A stretch of 64,000 bases of DNA from Manduca sexta (taxonomy: Eukaryota > Arthropoda > Insecta > Lepidoptera > Sphingidae): NCBI RefSeq assembly GCF_014839805.1, contig NC_051123.1:3640727-3704726 (forward strand), read 5' to 3'. Of the stretch, positions 19,736 to 30,364 are shown one piece after another. A program made the position numbers and the translations under genes. The notes under the pieces are model-generated. The model was not told where the DNA came from, did no database searches, and saw only the letters and a list, made by a program, of their open reading frames with translations. Within the stretch, counting starts at the first letter, position 1. Every line of letters starts with the position of its first letter.

Positions 19736-19861
19736 ATGTCAGAAGGATCGCAACACAATAAAATTTCTTGCTGTCTAAGACGGAGTACGCTCAAATGTCA
19801 TAGTGTTACTTCTATGCTTGTAATTGTTCTTAGAATACTACGTAAGAATAGAATAGAATAG
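19736..19861 (+). CDS. Small hypothetical ORF next to DRE motif
   Basis: A 41-codon ATG frame beginning MSEGSQHNKISC and ending LRKNRIE, with no recognised domain. It is listed because a promoter-type motif immediately precedes it. It is short enough to be chance, or could be a first exon. Confidence 0.15.
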   Translation: MSEGSQHNKISCCLRRSTLKCHSVTSMLVIVLRILRKNRIE

Positions 19862-19869
19862 TCGCCGCG

Positions 19870-20213
19870 TGACATATCTTCTTTTCTGCCAGCCAGACCG
19901 CGCAGCCGAATAACCGAATCCGAAAACGCCCGATATCGACTAAGATAGCGGTGCGTAACAATTTTCTATTATATTATAAATCACATAAAAGAAAGATTTA
20001 TCCAAATTAGCGCAGTCGTTTGCAAGTTATGCGCGTACAAACATTTCAGTGATTCATTTTTATTTATTATAGACATACATTATGCATATTGAATCGATAA
20101 ATGCATATAAAATTTTATATACAAGATGTTATGGTTTTCGAAAATGATTCTCTAAAAGGTAATCCCATCGATTTCATGGTGTTGAGGATCAAAAGCTCTT
20201 TTGCATCCGAGTA
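19870..20213. other. Unassigned; possible diverged Helitron scrap
   Basis: Contains GCGCAGTCGTTTGCAAGTTA and TGCGCGTACAAACATTTCAG, resembling interior blocks of lepidopteran Helitrons from memory. No termini are visible. Confidence 0.25.
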
Positions 20214-21423
20214 TATATCTATACTTATTATAAAACTAAGTTCCCTTTTCTATCTATATGTTATCAATTTTCTCAAAATCTTCTGAACGGATTTTAATAA
20301 AATTTAGTATGGAGATAGTTTAAGACCCTGGGAAGGTTATAGGCTACTTTTTATCCCGGGAAATATACAGGGTCATTTCGACATTGCGTTACTAAATGAA
20401 ACCACAGGTTCTTGGTGACCTCTGCTAACACCGTGCAAAAGATTATTCATAAGTAACGAATATTTACGTCAATAATCCCGATTTTAGATTTATGGTTTTT
20501 TAATCACGCTGTTTCTTAGCGCGCTTAACTGAAGTGAATGAACTACGTCACAGCTGATGATGATATTATTACCGAACCTATAGGGTTCAGAAGGTCAGCT
20601 CACAAATGAACTCCCAATACGTTCACTGACTTGGTTGCAGCAGTTCATTGAATCAATAATTAATTACTACAAAAATATTTCGTTAATTATAAACGTTATT
20701 TTCGTTAATAAAATAGTTTTCTTACCAAAAAAGTTACCTACATAATTACTAAAGTTACAACATTTAAATCTATTGGTATCGTATTTTTTTTAGATTCTAC
20801 ATGATATTCCGACATTTATTTTAATTCCAACATTAATATTTCGGTTTGTCATAATACCTAAAAGAAGACTACGTACACATTACCGAACGTCATATTATGC
20901 TTTCTGTACCATTTCTTTGCTAGATAGGTACACTATGGCAATGCGTCCGAGTCTTTGACCGAGTCCGAAGAGCGCGGGATTATTCAATACAATAGTCGTA
21001 CTCTTTCTCGCCTAAACTCGCAGTGTTGTCAGTATAAACTTTTTTACCAAAAAGCTTGCTAAAACGACACAGCATTTCAAAAATTCTGATATTAGATTTT
21101 TTTTTATTACATGATGTTCTAACAGATTTAACACACAATTGTATTACAAAATAAAATAAGTAATGATTTATGATGAAATGATTAATGAAAAGTGTACCTA
21201 ATTAAAATAATACACAGCAATATTTTAGTATTTTTGAAAGATTATTTTAAGTAATAAAGTATAATAGAGATTTTGGATTCAGTGATTCATTTTCAATAGA
21301 CATACAGGGTATAAAATAAACAAGATATTACACAATAAGGTAATAATAAAAAGTTTGGTAACACTGCGAGGGCACGTGTTAGTTGTAAAACTGTGGCTCG
21401 TCAAATATCGTGTACCTCCAGAC

Positions 21424-21860
21424 TAGTGTTGCCAAGATCAATTTGTTTAAAATCAAGAAGGTAAAACAAATCGAGATTTAGTGTTGTAGATCGGGACATA
21501 AAAAAAGCAAGTATTTTTTTTTTAATTTTAGTTTTATATGTATTGCGTTTTACAAAAAATATCACTGCAAGTCATGCTAAAGTTGCGTTTTAATTTGGAT
21601 TTCTGTTTTAACATTAAAGAATAGATCGCCGGGGAGTCGCATCTCTAAGCAAGAGAATAAAACAAAACTGTACCTTCAGCGCTTGTGAGATGATACGTGC
21701 TATTTTGGTTGCATTGTCGCACTCAACACAGTGATTAATGCGTAGTTTATTATTTCATAATACTTAATGGTTTTAATAATTTATTGGTGCAAAACGGGTC
21801 ACGTCCCAGAACTCTGAAAATCGGGACGTCCCGCGCAAATCGGGACATCAGGCAACACTA
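21424..21860. mobile_element. hAT-like MITE nested in T copy B
   Basis: Termini TAGTGTTGCC / GGCAACACTA with the same 8-bp duplication CTCCAGAC at 21416-21423 and 21861-21868 as in copy A. The identical site and duplication show the MITE was already present before T was copied. Confidence 0.85.
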
Positions 21861-22143
21861 CTCCAGACCTTGCCGCTACTTTGTGGCATTCACTAAACTC
21901 GTGTGTCGCGTCTTGGTCGGTCAGGCACAAAGAAATTTAAAGTGGTCCCCTAAATGCGACCATAACTCGTATAAAATAGAGTCTATTTTTAGAAATATTT
22001 TTTGTCATTTTGAATATTTTACGATCGCGAAGTTGCATCATTGACGCGTACGCGAAACTGAACTAATCACAATCTATTGATTATGTTTCTATCCGAGGCT
22101 ATCATTACGATTTTAATGTGGATTTATGAATTTGCGATAGTTA

Positions 22144-22245
22144 CTGAATGGAAAAATCCAATATCATTTTGTTCGACCCGGGATTCGATCCCGAGACCTT
22201 AGCAAAGCATCCGTACTATAATACAACTGCGGCACCGAGGTAGTC
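22144..22245 (-). repeat. SINE-A head fragment inside T copy B
   Basis: Counterpart of 15366-15462, with box B region CCCGGGATTCGATCCCGAGACC. It carries an extra TATAA beside the box A region. Confidence 0.7.
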
Positions 22246-22790
22246 ACCAATTAACTGTATTAAAAATACTTTGAAGTATGAAACAACTTTTAAAGGAACA
22301 AGCAATCTACAAATCATCATTAGGTATTGGTAAACACATTTACTATTTTGAATAATGTTTAGATACCTATTAGACGCCGCGCCGCGCCGTGACGCATCCC
22401 GTCGCTCGACATTTTTACCTCAAATTATTACATTACCTAATTATTATCAAGACAAGATTGTAACTTCGTTATTAATTGTTCGTGTGAATTGCCAGAATTG
22501 CAGAATGATATTTTATGAGTGTTATAAATCTAACCGTTGAACGTATTTATTATACCTACTTATCTACTAAAATGGATGAACTACCTAAGTACATTAGAAT
22601 GTGTGTGTTTTGATTTAAAAGAATGACACCACTTTAAAATTACGGAAATAATGTGTTATGTGTACCTAACTTATGCATTTGTGGTTGGTTGATTAATGTC
22701 GTTTACTTATGATGATAGTTTGTGCATAGAAAATATTGTTCTAATGAAATGTGATGATTAGTGAGTGATGTTTATGTTGGCGTTGGATAT

Positions 22791-22925
22791 CCACCTGCAA
22801 GGTGGACAGACGACTTGATAGACGTCTCGGTAACACATTGGATGCAGGCAGCTTTCGACAGGTCCGCCTGGAAATCTTTAGGGGAGGCCTATGTTCAACA
22901 GTGGACTTTATGTAGGTGATGATGA
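22791..22925 (+). pseudogene. LINE ORF2 C-terminal fragment inside T copy B
   Basis: A 42-codon frame to TGA (22917-22919) with PPARWTDDLIDVSVTHWMQ and SAWKSLGEAYVQQWTLC, then a GATGATGATAATGATG tail. Both copies keep the frame open, although no full protein can be made. Confidence 0.7.
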
Positions 22926-23424
22926 TAATGATGTTTAGGTATGTGTCTTTTTTGTAACGTCGGCGTAGCGTCGTCGCTGCTGGTCTAATTGTTGATTGAG
23001 TGATGTGGCACGACACAAAACCCTAGGTAGTTAAAGCGACGACATCAGCTGTTCGGTTGCGGCGCGGCACGCGCGGTGCGACGAACTACCCTTGCGCTCC
23101 GAGTGTGCATCACTTGTTCGTGTGCGTGAGCATAATATTATCAATGACTGTGTGCGATGTTGCCGCTCCGACGAATTCTAGTATAATAGTAGTGACAAAA
23201 GGACGTGTAAAAATAAAATGACTATTTGAATATTTATTTTGTTTGAAAATTTTACTTTTTTGTTTTTGACCTTAGGTTAGAGTAACTTATAGTAAACGGC
23301 TTCTTTCAAGATGACTTTCTCGCAGTTAAATTTAAGTCTAGGGTGACAAAATGACCCTGTATAGTGGGATTTTTATTCCGTAAAACTCCTTCATGCAGGC
23401 GAAGCCGCGAACAAAAGCTAGTTG

Positions 23425-23765
23425 TGTAATAATCATAGGTGTGTTAACTAAAAACTTTTTGCATTTGTCCTCTATTCCCCACCGCGTACTCAACTATAGG
23501 TTCGAAACCTCTTTTTACTATATCAAGACAGAATATTCTTTCTTTCGTCACGTACCAATAGTACAGAACGCGAGATGAAGACTTCCACGCCGATTTCAAA
23601 CAGAAATGTTCGGAACACTCCAAAGACAACCGGTGTTGCTATCGGCGAGTTATGATTTTTTTATTTATTTATATTCTTGTTTGATATTGCGAAATATACT
23701 GTGATATTTTCTGTGTTTACTACGAAAGACGAATGAAGGCTATTTTATTTTAATTGGGTTTTTCT
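23425..23765. other. No recognisable feature
   Basis: Open frames on both strands (23393-23578 +, 23444-23629 -) overlap each other and have no recognised domain. Confidence 0.4.
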
Positions 23766-23769
23766 TTAT

Positions 23770-23962
23770 AATGATTTCCTATGTTTACGCGAATATTAAA
23801 AATTTAGATTAAACTATTTTTCGGATTTTATAACGGTTTCTATATTATTATTTTCTTCCTCCGTGACCATAAAACCTTCAAAGTCTTCGCAACGTCGGAG
23901 GAAAATAATAATATAAAAAAACCGCGATAAAATTCGGAAAGTAGTTTTACTTCAATGGGTAT
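23770..23962. repeat. Palindromic MITE, family P, copy 3
   Basis: The left arm contains GTTTACGCGAATATT and GGATTTTATAACGGTTTCTA. The right arm contains AAAAAACCGCGATAAAATTC and GAAAGTAGTTTTACTTCAAT. The inner pair is CTTCCTCCGTGACC / AACGTCGGAGGAAAAT. Confidence 0.75.
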
Positions 23963-23964
23963 TT

Positions 23965-24240
23965 GTTTGTTCCTAAAATAGTCTGATTAAAGTATCACTT
24001 TGTTTTATTCTCCTTTTTTTAAATACATTCAGTCATAAAAGTGCTTACAAACTTCAAAACACGTAAATCCTTTTATTTTTGTGAAGAAAAAGAAATGTTG
24101 GTAAGAACACAAAAGTGTATAGACAATTTTAAGAATTGAATTTGATCTGGTAGGTATAATTATGTATGCATATAAATAATCCTTATTAATTTTACTTTAA
24201 CTCGTCGTTATTTTAGCAAAATTATTAGGAAACTATCGAT
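23965..24240. other. No recognisable feature
   Basis: AT-rich. Confidence 0.4.
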
Positions 24241-24245
24241 CGTAA

Positions 24246-24302
24246 GGAAGGCCCGTGCCCACCAGTAGGATAGTACATAGGGCTGATGCCTGATATTGTT
24301 AT
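24246..24302 (+). repeat. SINE-B 3' fragment
   Basis: GAAGGCCCGTGCCCACCAGT, TAGTACATAGGGCTGATG and a run ending in ATTATTATATTA match the SINE-B 3' end. Confidence 0.65.
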
Positions 24303-24637
24303 TATATTAGAATCGTCTCGGGATTATGAAATACAAGGCAGTCAACCCCATCTTCAGCATATATTCTCGATGTCGGCTCAGGAAATCCGAGTGGCAACGA
24401 ACTGATTTGTCAAAGGAGCTAAAATTGTACGTGATGCTGTCGGGACTTCGGGCGCGAGACAAAAATGGGATGTTCAAATGCAAGATCCAGATCAGTTCTA
24501 TTTGCACTCAAGTGAAGCAAGCGACATCACTTTGTACTTTGTAGTTCTTAAATTTAAGATTTGGGCTATACATAATTCTGGTAAATATTCAAGTTTGTGG
24601 CGTTCGAATTTGAATTGATTTAGATGAAATTCGGGAC

Positions 24638-24896
24638 TGCTTCGGTGGCGTAGTTGTACCGCTAGCACGGTACTGCGGCGCACTTTTGGGTTCAAGTCCC
24701 GGGACGGGCAAGGTGATGGTTGGGTTTTTCTGCTTATTATCGGCTTGGAATCTAGAATTTCCCCATCACATCAATCGGAACATACTTGACGATGGGACAC
24801 ACTTGACACAGAACATACTTGGCGAAAAATGGGTGCCCTGGTTGCCCTCTGCATACCCCTTCGGCGATGGAAGCGTGATGTGTGTGGCTGTGTATG
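24638..24896 (+). repeat. SINE-A, full length with target duplication
   Basis: Complete copy between perfect 13-bp direct repeats TGAAATTCGGGAC (24625-24637 and 24897-24909). The head contains GCTTCGGTGGCGTAGTTGTA (box A), then GGGTTCAAGTCCCGGGAC (box B). The body carries an internal insertion or duplication around ATACTTGACGATGGGACACA. The long duplication proves L1/RTE-type target-primed insertion. Confidence 0.9.
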
Positions 24897-24909
24897 TGAA
24901 ATTCGGGAC

Positions 24910-25594
24910 ACAAAATTTAAGATATTGAAGTGAATTTTTTATTTGGGACAGTACAGGGAAATCCGAAACAATACAAAAAAACAGGAGGCAAAAAACTGTC
25001 TTAGAAACTAGGTAAAGGCTAAAGATTTTTCGAAATGTATTCTGTTGGAACTTCTGGACAAGGTAAGTCAAAAATGTTTTTAGAGATTGACAAACATTTT
25101 TTTGTAAAGAAATGAGCCGAATTCGTCGAGATCAGTTTAATCATTCAGTCCTTTTTATCCTTTCCAACTGTACGTGGATAAGTTTTGTTATTACTCTTTG
25201 TACAATCCGCTGAATTTCAGAAGGTGTAACAATAATACGAAGTTATAACGTTTGGATATCTCTGAAATTTCGAGTTATTCTGTCTAGAGGGCTAATTAAC
25301 CATCTGTTCGTAAGGTTTCATTTTAGAAGTTACATTTAACAGCATTGTGAAATTACGAAACCATTTATTTCATTTAAATTGTGAAATTGAATGATATTGT
25401 AGAGAATAGTTTTTTCAAATTAAATGACAATATTATATTAAATGATTCTGCGAGGGTAACTGTACTAGATATTAATTTAAAACTGGAGCAGAGACTAAGA
25501 AAAATTAAAATTATAATATCAATTCCATTTACAAAGGATCTCGAAGTAATATAAACTACAGCGAATAGTTATGGTCGACTGAAAGGTATTTGCC
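24910..25594. other. No recognisable feature
   Basis: AT-rich sequence without recognised repeat, domain or splice-supported frame. Confidence 0.4.
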
Positions 25595-25665
25595 TCTCAG
25601 TAGTAGAGGAGGCCTGTGTCCAACAGTTAGACAGTATATAATACAGGGCTGACATTATTATTAAG
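25595..25665 (+). repeat. SINE-B 3' fragment
   Basis: TCTCAGTAGTAGAGGAGGCC, TGTGTCCAACAGTTAGACAG and TATATAATACAGGGCTGACA correspond to the SINE-B tail. Confidence 0.7.
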
Positions 25666-25669
25666 GTTT

Positions 25670-26160
25670 TAAATTCCATTCTTAGGTCGTATAAGAATTT
25701 GTGTGGGTTGTTCAAAATAATAAAGATCAAACTGTGACGTGTACAAAAACTAAAAACAGTATTTTACATCGACCGAGCTTAGAATGGCATAAGTAGAAAC
25801 GTATAATGATTAAAAAAAAATAACATACATTTGACACTTCATTTATAAATCATTTACTGAGCAAAGGTAACCTTCATTGTTCCAATGTGTCCATAAAATC
25901 CAAATAATAGATTTTTAATACCATAGTTCCAAGTTGAAGTGTAAGCATCGCACAAATTTTAGAACTTCGCAAACCGTCATATCTTAATTAAAACTGGAGT
26001 TGTGAAGTTATCTGACAACAACGGCAAGCTGGAGGGATGCTTATAAGAAATTAATTTAATGAACATCATCAGAGCACTTCGAGGCCTAGACTAATAAGTA
26101 ATATTGATATGTTTGCATTTGTTTGATTATATTACAATTATCATTAATATTCAATTATAT
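25670..26160. other. No recognisable feature
   Basis: AT-rich. Nothing recognised on either strand. Confidence 0.4.
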
Positions 26161-26165
26161 TATTA

Positions 26166-26425
26166 CTAGCTTTTGCTCGCGACTCCGCTCGCGTGAAGGA
26201 GCTTTCCGGGATAATATTTTCGACTTACTTGATATGTATTATATTATGAACTAATTACACAAAATCATTATAAATTGTAGCCTATGTGTTATTATAATGT
26301 ATACACAATATTATTGTAAAGTTTCATCTGAATCTGTTCAGTAATTTTTTCGTGAAAGAGGAACAAACATACATACATTCATTTATCCATCCTCACAAAC
26401 TTTCGCATTTATAATTTTAGTAGGA
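26166..26425 (-). mobile_element. Short Helitron, 'TCCTACTA' family
   Basis: On the minus strand it starts TCCTACTAAAATTATAAATG and ends GCGAGCGGAGTCGCGAGCAAAAG plus CTAG, inserted between A and T. The body includes GAATAACACATAGGC-like and CAGATGAAACTTTAC blocks shared with 46598-46845 and 55251-55716. Confidence 0.8.
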
Positions 26426-26429
26426 TAAT

Positions 26430-27135
26430 CACTAATTATTCTTAAACGGGATCGTATTTAAAACGTATGTTTGTAATTGATAAGCAATTTATCGCTTACA
26501 AAAATAATTTGAGGGATTTCACTAGATGAAAGTCATCTTTACTTTTTAATGATGACACTGGATAAAAATAATTAACATGTAATAATCCTAAAGCATCAGT
26601 AAGTAAAGCCCTTTTTTCGCAATGGTTACCGTATGATATAATACTATTTAGAGAATGTTATCAACGTATTAGTAAAGCTTTAGTCGTCAGATAACCAACA
26701 AAGATTCACTTTCGAACATTCTCCAACTTCAAATAACCTCCAAAATATCGTCAATATCTGGAACATTTTAACTTGTTTAGCTTCGTTATTGTAAATGAGT
26801 GGAAATTTTCCGTGTAACGCCGCTTTAAGGGTCATTTTCGCTATATTAACCCGTAGATGGAATTTTGAACTACTCTCCAAGACTGTTAAAGTTGAATGAT
26901 TATGCGCCTCCGGGTTTCGGTTAATTGCGTTTACTGTTAACTAACTTTGTCAATCGAGGTCTTTTTGTAATGTTATTACTTGATTATGTTGTTATTTGAA
27001 GTAAAGTTTACTGTCATTTTCCTGATTAAGTTATTTGGAAGTCCAGAAATCTTGTAATAGATGATTTTAAATATTAGAGCTTCTACATTTTAAAATCTTT
27101 TAATTCGTAATCTAAGATTTTTTAAATACCGATTA
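26430..27135. other. No recognisable feature
   Basis: The 66-codon minus-strand frame at 26680-26880 reads plausibly (SSKFHLRVNIAKMTL...) but has no recognised domain or clear splice context, and is not called. Confidence 0.35.
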
Positions 27136-27141
27136 ATGAAA

Positions 27142-27265
27142 CTAGCCAGCCTCCTACCTGGTGGTAAGTAATATAACCGTCCATAAGTCACAACAAAATC
27201 ACCAAATTTTGAATGAGGTACAAACCACGACGTGTTATTGGACTGCCCTCGTGATCTTGAGAATT
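27142..27265. repeat. Dispersed repeat D, fragment
   Basis: CTACCTGGTGGTAAGTAATA, CCGTCCATAAGTCACAACAA and ACCAAATTTTGAATGAGGTA parallel the D copy at 1925-2215 in the same order. Confidence 0.45.
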
Positions 27266-27269
27266 ATCA

Positions 27270-27570
27270 TGTCACGATCATAAAATGTCTAATAATTCCA
27301 CTAGCTACAATGGAAGTAATACCTACCTAAGTAGAAGAAGAAAACCAAGCACATAACAAATATAAAAAAATAATTACGCTAACTACATTTTCGAATCGTG
27401 CGCGATCTCGCAAAGCATCCAAAATTAACTCTGAGACACCCAACTATAATTAACAGCCTAAACATGAACTATCTATAATCATTCTAACTGGAGTAATGGC
27501 AGCTCGACCACGAAGTTCTATTTCAGATCCAGATAAATCATGCTTTTCTAACAAGAAACTAGGATAATTT
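27270..27570. other. No recognisable feature
   Basis: Nothing recognised. Confidence 0.4.
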
Positions 27571-27574
27571 AAAC

Positions 27575-27906
27575 ATATTTCAATATCAGCCCTGTATTAT
27601 TTACTATCCCACTGTTGGGCACGTGCCTCCTTTACTACTGAGAAGGAATAGGCCTTAGTCCACCACGTCGAACGTCCTAGTACGGGTTGGTAGACTTCAC
27701 ACACCTTCGAAAATTCCTAGTAGATAATTTCTCAGGTATGCAGGTTTTCTCACGATGTTTCCTTCACCGTTAAAGCAAGCGATAATTCACATAGAATACA
27801 CACATATTTTTTTAGAAAAGTCAGAGGTGTGAGCCCTTAGAGTTTGAACCTGCGGACATTCGTCTCGGCAGTCCGTTCCACAACCAACTAGGCTGTCGCC
27901 GCTTTT
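27575..27906 (-). repeat. SINE-B, full length
   Basis: Minus-strand copy. The 3' end is ATATCAGCCCTGTATTATTTAC, the body ACTTCACACACCTTCGAAAA and TTCCTTCACCGTTAAAGCAA. Box B is GAGTTTGAACCTGCGGACAT, and the head is CAACTAGGCTGTCGCCGCT at 27885-27903. Confidence 0.85.
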
Positions 27907-28199
27907 TTCTCGAATAACATATTTCAATAAAACATTGTAAACGAAAAGTCGCATAAGCATAATGACAGAAAAATTCGCACCAAAAATTTCAAAGAGGTTT
28001 TCAGCACTTCACCTAATGGCGAGTCAAGGTGCCAACCTTTCAATTGTTATTCTGTTTACGCAGATACGAAGGATTGGCTGATGCTTACGTCAATGCTTAA
28101 AGCCATTCGCGGCTATAATTATCTCGACAAAAGGTAATTGTTGTTGGAATTAAATTGCACTGAAATCAATAGTTCTGTGCTATGCGATAGTATGTCTAG

Positions 28200-28290
28200 A
28201 TATTGTCCATTTCTGTCGCCAGTAATGGTAAAGGGTTCATATAATCTAATTCCTGCTGGCTTTCTGTTATGTAAAATTTACGAAGAATCT
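28200..28290 (+). repeat. Dispersed repeat E, copy
   Basis: CGCCAGTAATGGTAAAGGGT, TCATATAATCTAATTCCTGC and TGGCTTTCTGTTATGTAAAA. The 100-codon frame at 28138-28440 runs across it and was rejected as a gene. Confidence 0.45.
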
Positions 28291-28562
28291 ATTTATTTAA
28301 TAAGACACACCAACAGCATATACATTCTACATTGGCTGTCTATTATAGGTATGTACAACATTCGCTATTTCGCACTTACATACACAAGGTGCAATTTATC
28401 CGTGTTAATTATTACAGAGAAGAAAAATACGAAATTATGATTAGAGCGATTTGCAGACCCTATTTATGCATTAGTACCAATATGTTGTGTCATCCCGGAA
28501 AATTTCACCGTCACCACTGATGAATCCGCCCATTTAGCATATGGTTTGAAATTGAATAATAT

Positions 28563-28622
28563 AAATAATATCAGCCCTGTATTATATACTGTCCCACCGT
28601 TGTACGGGCCTCCTCTACTACT
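28563..28622 (-). repeat. SINE-B 3' fragment
   Basis: AATATCAGCCCTGTATTATA, ACTGTCCCACCGTTGTACGG and GCCTCCTCTACTACTT form the inverted tail only. Confidence 0.7.
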
Positions 28623-28717
28623 TCAAATTGAAGAACTTATATAAAATGAAACTAAAGAGTAAAATTCAATGGTATGCAGAGGTTTGTTATTTATGTACTG
28701 TTATTTTTATACGTGCA

Positions 28718-28945
28718 CAGCAAGGTGATGCCCTACACCTGATGGTAAGTGGAGTATGCTCCAATAGAATGTCGACTGACGAGAGATGATTACCCCTCGG
28801 CAGTCGACATAATTATGCCGGCCTTTTGGAACCAGGTATACACGGGCTGATCCCGGTAGCAATACACTTACGTAAACCACTATGGCGGGTTTTAACACCT
28901 TGTACAGTGGTCGCTATCTGGACGGATATAAAATATATCCTACCA
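28718..28945 (-). repeat. Dispersed repeat C, copy
   Basis: Reverse complement of the C repeat at 48262-48478. Shared blocks: ACACCTGATGGTAAGTGGAG, AATAGAATGTCGACTGACGA, CCTCGGCAGTCGACATAAT, CACGGGCTGATCCCGG and ACTATGGCGGGTTTTAACAC. Class unknown. Confidence 0.65.
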
Positions 28946-28949
28946 GCAA

Positions 28950-29620
28950 AATAATAAGAACTAAAATGGAGGAATGAAGATGCAATAAATGGAGAAAAGG
29001 TCACGTACCGAGTAATCAATGGGTCGATATTTCTCTACCAAGTGGTCTGAAGTTTAATAGCGTCGGAGTTCTGCAGCAAACGTCGAAGTAATTAATTCAG
29101 TTGTAACTTGCATAGTCAATAAAGTATTAATTGAAGTCATTCCGTCCTGTGCGCGTAACTTCGTCTTGTTGCTGTCGCAGAAGCGAATTAGCGCCATCTT
29201 TTAGCGTTTTGAGGAAACTTTACGTTTAGTTGTGAGTTGAGTAGTTGGATTGTAGATATTATTTGCTGTTATTAATAAGTAGTTGAGTTACATCTGTAAA
29301 TGTCTTGTATGCGAAGTTCTGACTGCCTATCAGCAGTAAGCAAATATCATGTTGACTTTACTGCTTGAATGTATTGTACAAAAACGAGATATTCTATTTT
29401 ATGCCGCTGTTGACAAAGTCTGCATTACCTTTAAATATAGATGGGTCCCCGTTTTTCCATTGTGTGACATTGCCATTGCATATTGCAGAGACACTGATAC
29501 CCTTGACCTAATTCCTGATATATAACATACACACGTACGGACATATATTATAGTATTCTCCCTTTTTCGACTTCCAGGGGTAAGCAAAGGTGTCATGGCA
29601 TCCACATTTCACCAGCCAGT
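28950..29620. other. No recognisable feature
   Basis: Mixed composition, without repeat recognised. Minus-strand frames at 28813-29019 and 29399-29605 show no domain. Confidence 0.4.
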
Positions 29621-29635
29621 ATACTACCACTTAAT

Positions 29636-29950
29636 AATATCAGCCCTGTATTATATACTTGCCCACTGCTGAGCACAGGCCTCCTCTGCTACTGAGAGGG
29701 ATTAGGCCTCAGTCCACCACGCTGGCCTAGTGCGGATTGGTAGACTTCACATACCTTCGAAATTCCTATAGAGAACTTCTCAGATGTGTAGGTTTCCTCA
29801 CGATTTTTTCCTTCACCGTTAAAGCGCACGATAAATTTACAAAGAATTCATACATGATTTTAGAAAAGTCAGAAGTGTGTGCCCTTGGGCTGACGAATGA
29901 CTAGCGGTCATTCGTCTTTGCAGTCCGTTCCACACCCAACTAGGCTATCG
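29636..29950 (-). repeat. SINE-B, full length with target duplication
   Basis: Perfect 15-bp direct repeats ATACTACCACTTAAT flank it (29621-29635 and 29951-29965). The tail AATATCAGCCCTGTATTATA is at the left and the head CAACTAGGCTATCG at the right. A short duplication, CGAATGACTAGCGGTCATTCG, has arisen near box B and forms a small palindrome. This is a clear retroposition event. Confidence 0.9.
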
Positions 29951-29965
29951 ATACTACCACTTAAT

Positions 29966-30050
29966 GGATAAAATTCCAGTCTTTAGCCTGATACTAATAG
30001 AAAAACCCAACATCACTTAACCCGGCATAAGAATTATATCCAACATGTCA
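29966..30050 (-). repeat. SINE-A fragment
   Basis: AATTCCAGTCTTTAGCCTGA and ATACTAATAGAAAAACCCAA resemble the inverted SINE-A body. Confidence 0.45.
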
Positions 30051-30149
30051 GAAGTCGTCAACAGCCAAAGAAGAAATAAAATAAATGTTTTATTCAAAAC
30101 AGCAAGATCAACCTTTTGATGGAAAGACTTGGAATGAAACAAACACCAA

Positions 30150-30209
30150 GTTCAAAACGGATCGAAATGGAGAATCTACAGTAATTCTCCATTTCGATCC
30201 ATTTTGAAC
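30150..30209. repeat. Near-perfect 26-bp hairpin
   Basis: Arms at 30150-30175 and 30184-30209 pair at 25 of 26 positions around the 8-base loop CTACAGTA. The left arm starts GTTCAAAACGGATCG. The stem length resembles a small-RNA precursor, but no family match is claimed; a decayed inverted-repeat transposon is equally possible. Confidence 0.75.
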
Positions 30210-30364
30210 CCTTAGCCCCATTCAAGGGACATATGACTTTAATAATGAAGATGACGAAACTATGACACAAATCCCTCTTAAAACAAGAAGAAACCGCAAA
30301 CAAAGGTGTCAATTTTCGGCGGAATTTAAAGGCGTGAAAAATGCAAAATAATTTCCTGGCCACG

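Larger units (their letters stand above)
20368..23359. mobile_element. T-family composite DNA transposon, copy B (2992 bp)
   Basis: Same termini as copy A: CAGGGTCATTTCGACATTGC ... GACAAAATGACCCTG. The flanks are TATA on both sides (20364-20367 and 23360-23363). The target is known because the host Helitron family reads GGGAAAATATA without a second TATA. Interior order matches copy A: hAT-like MITE, SINE-A head scrap, LINE end, CpG-rich right end. Its frames at 21784-22044 and 22355-22540 are not transposase-like. Confidence 0.85.
20218..23421 (+). mobile_element. Hel-a Helitron interrupted by T copy B
   Basis: The 5' part (20218-20367) starts TCTATACTTATTATAAAACT and runs through TTATAGGCTACTTTTTATCC to GGGAAATATA. 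The 3' part (23360-23421) resumes TATAGTGGGATTTTTATTCC and ends with hairpin GCAGGCGAAGCCGCG, AACAAAAG and CTAG. Removing the T element and one TATA restores a normal Hel-a of about 208 bases. Confidence 0.85.

Noticed and set aside
20368..23359. Segmental duplication rather than transposition for the T pair
   Set aside because: Homology begins and ends exactly at the CAGGG termini, the flanks differ, and copy B splits a Helitron with duplicated TATA.
24638..24720. tRNA gene candidate from box A and box B sequences
   Set aside because: The tRNA-like segment is the head of SINE-A, with no full cloverleaf and a SINE body attached; the same applies to the other SINE-A and SINE-B heads.
28138..28440. 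100-codon plus-strand open frame
   Set aside because: Overlaps repeat E and another overlapping frame; no recognisable domain.
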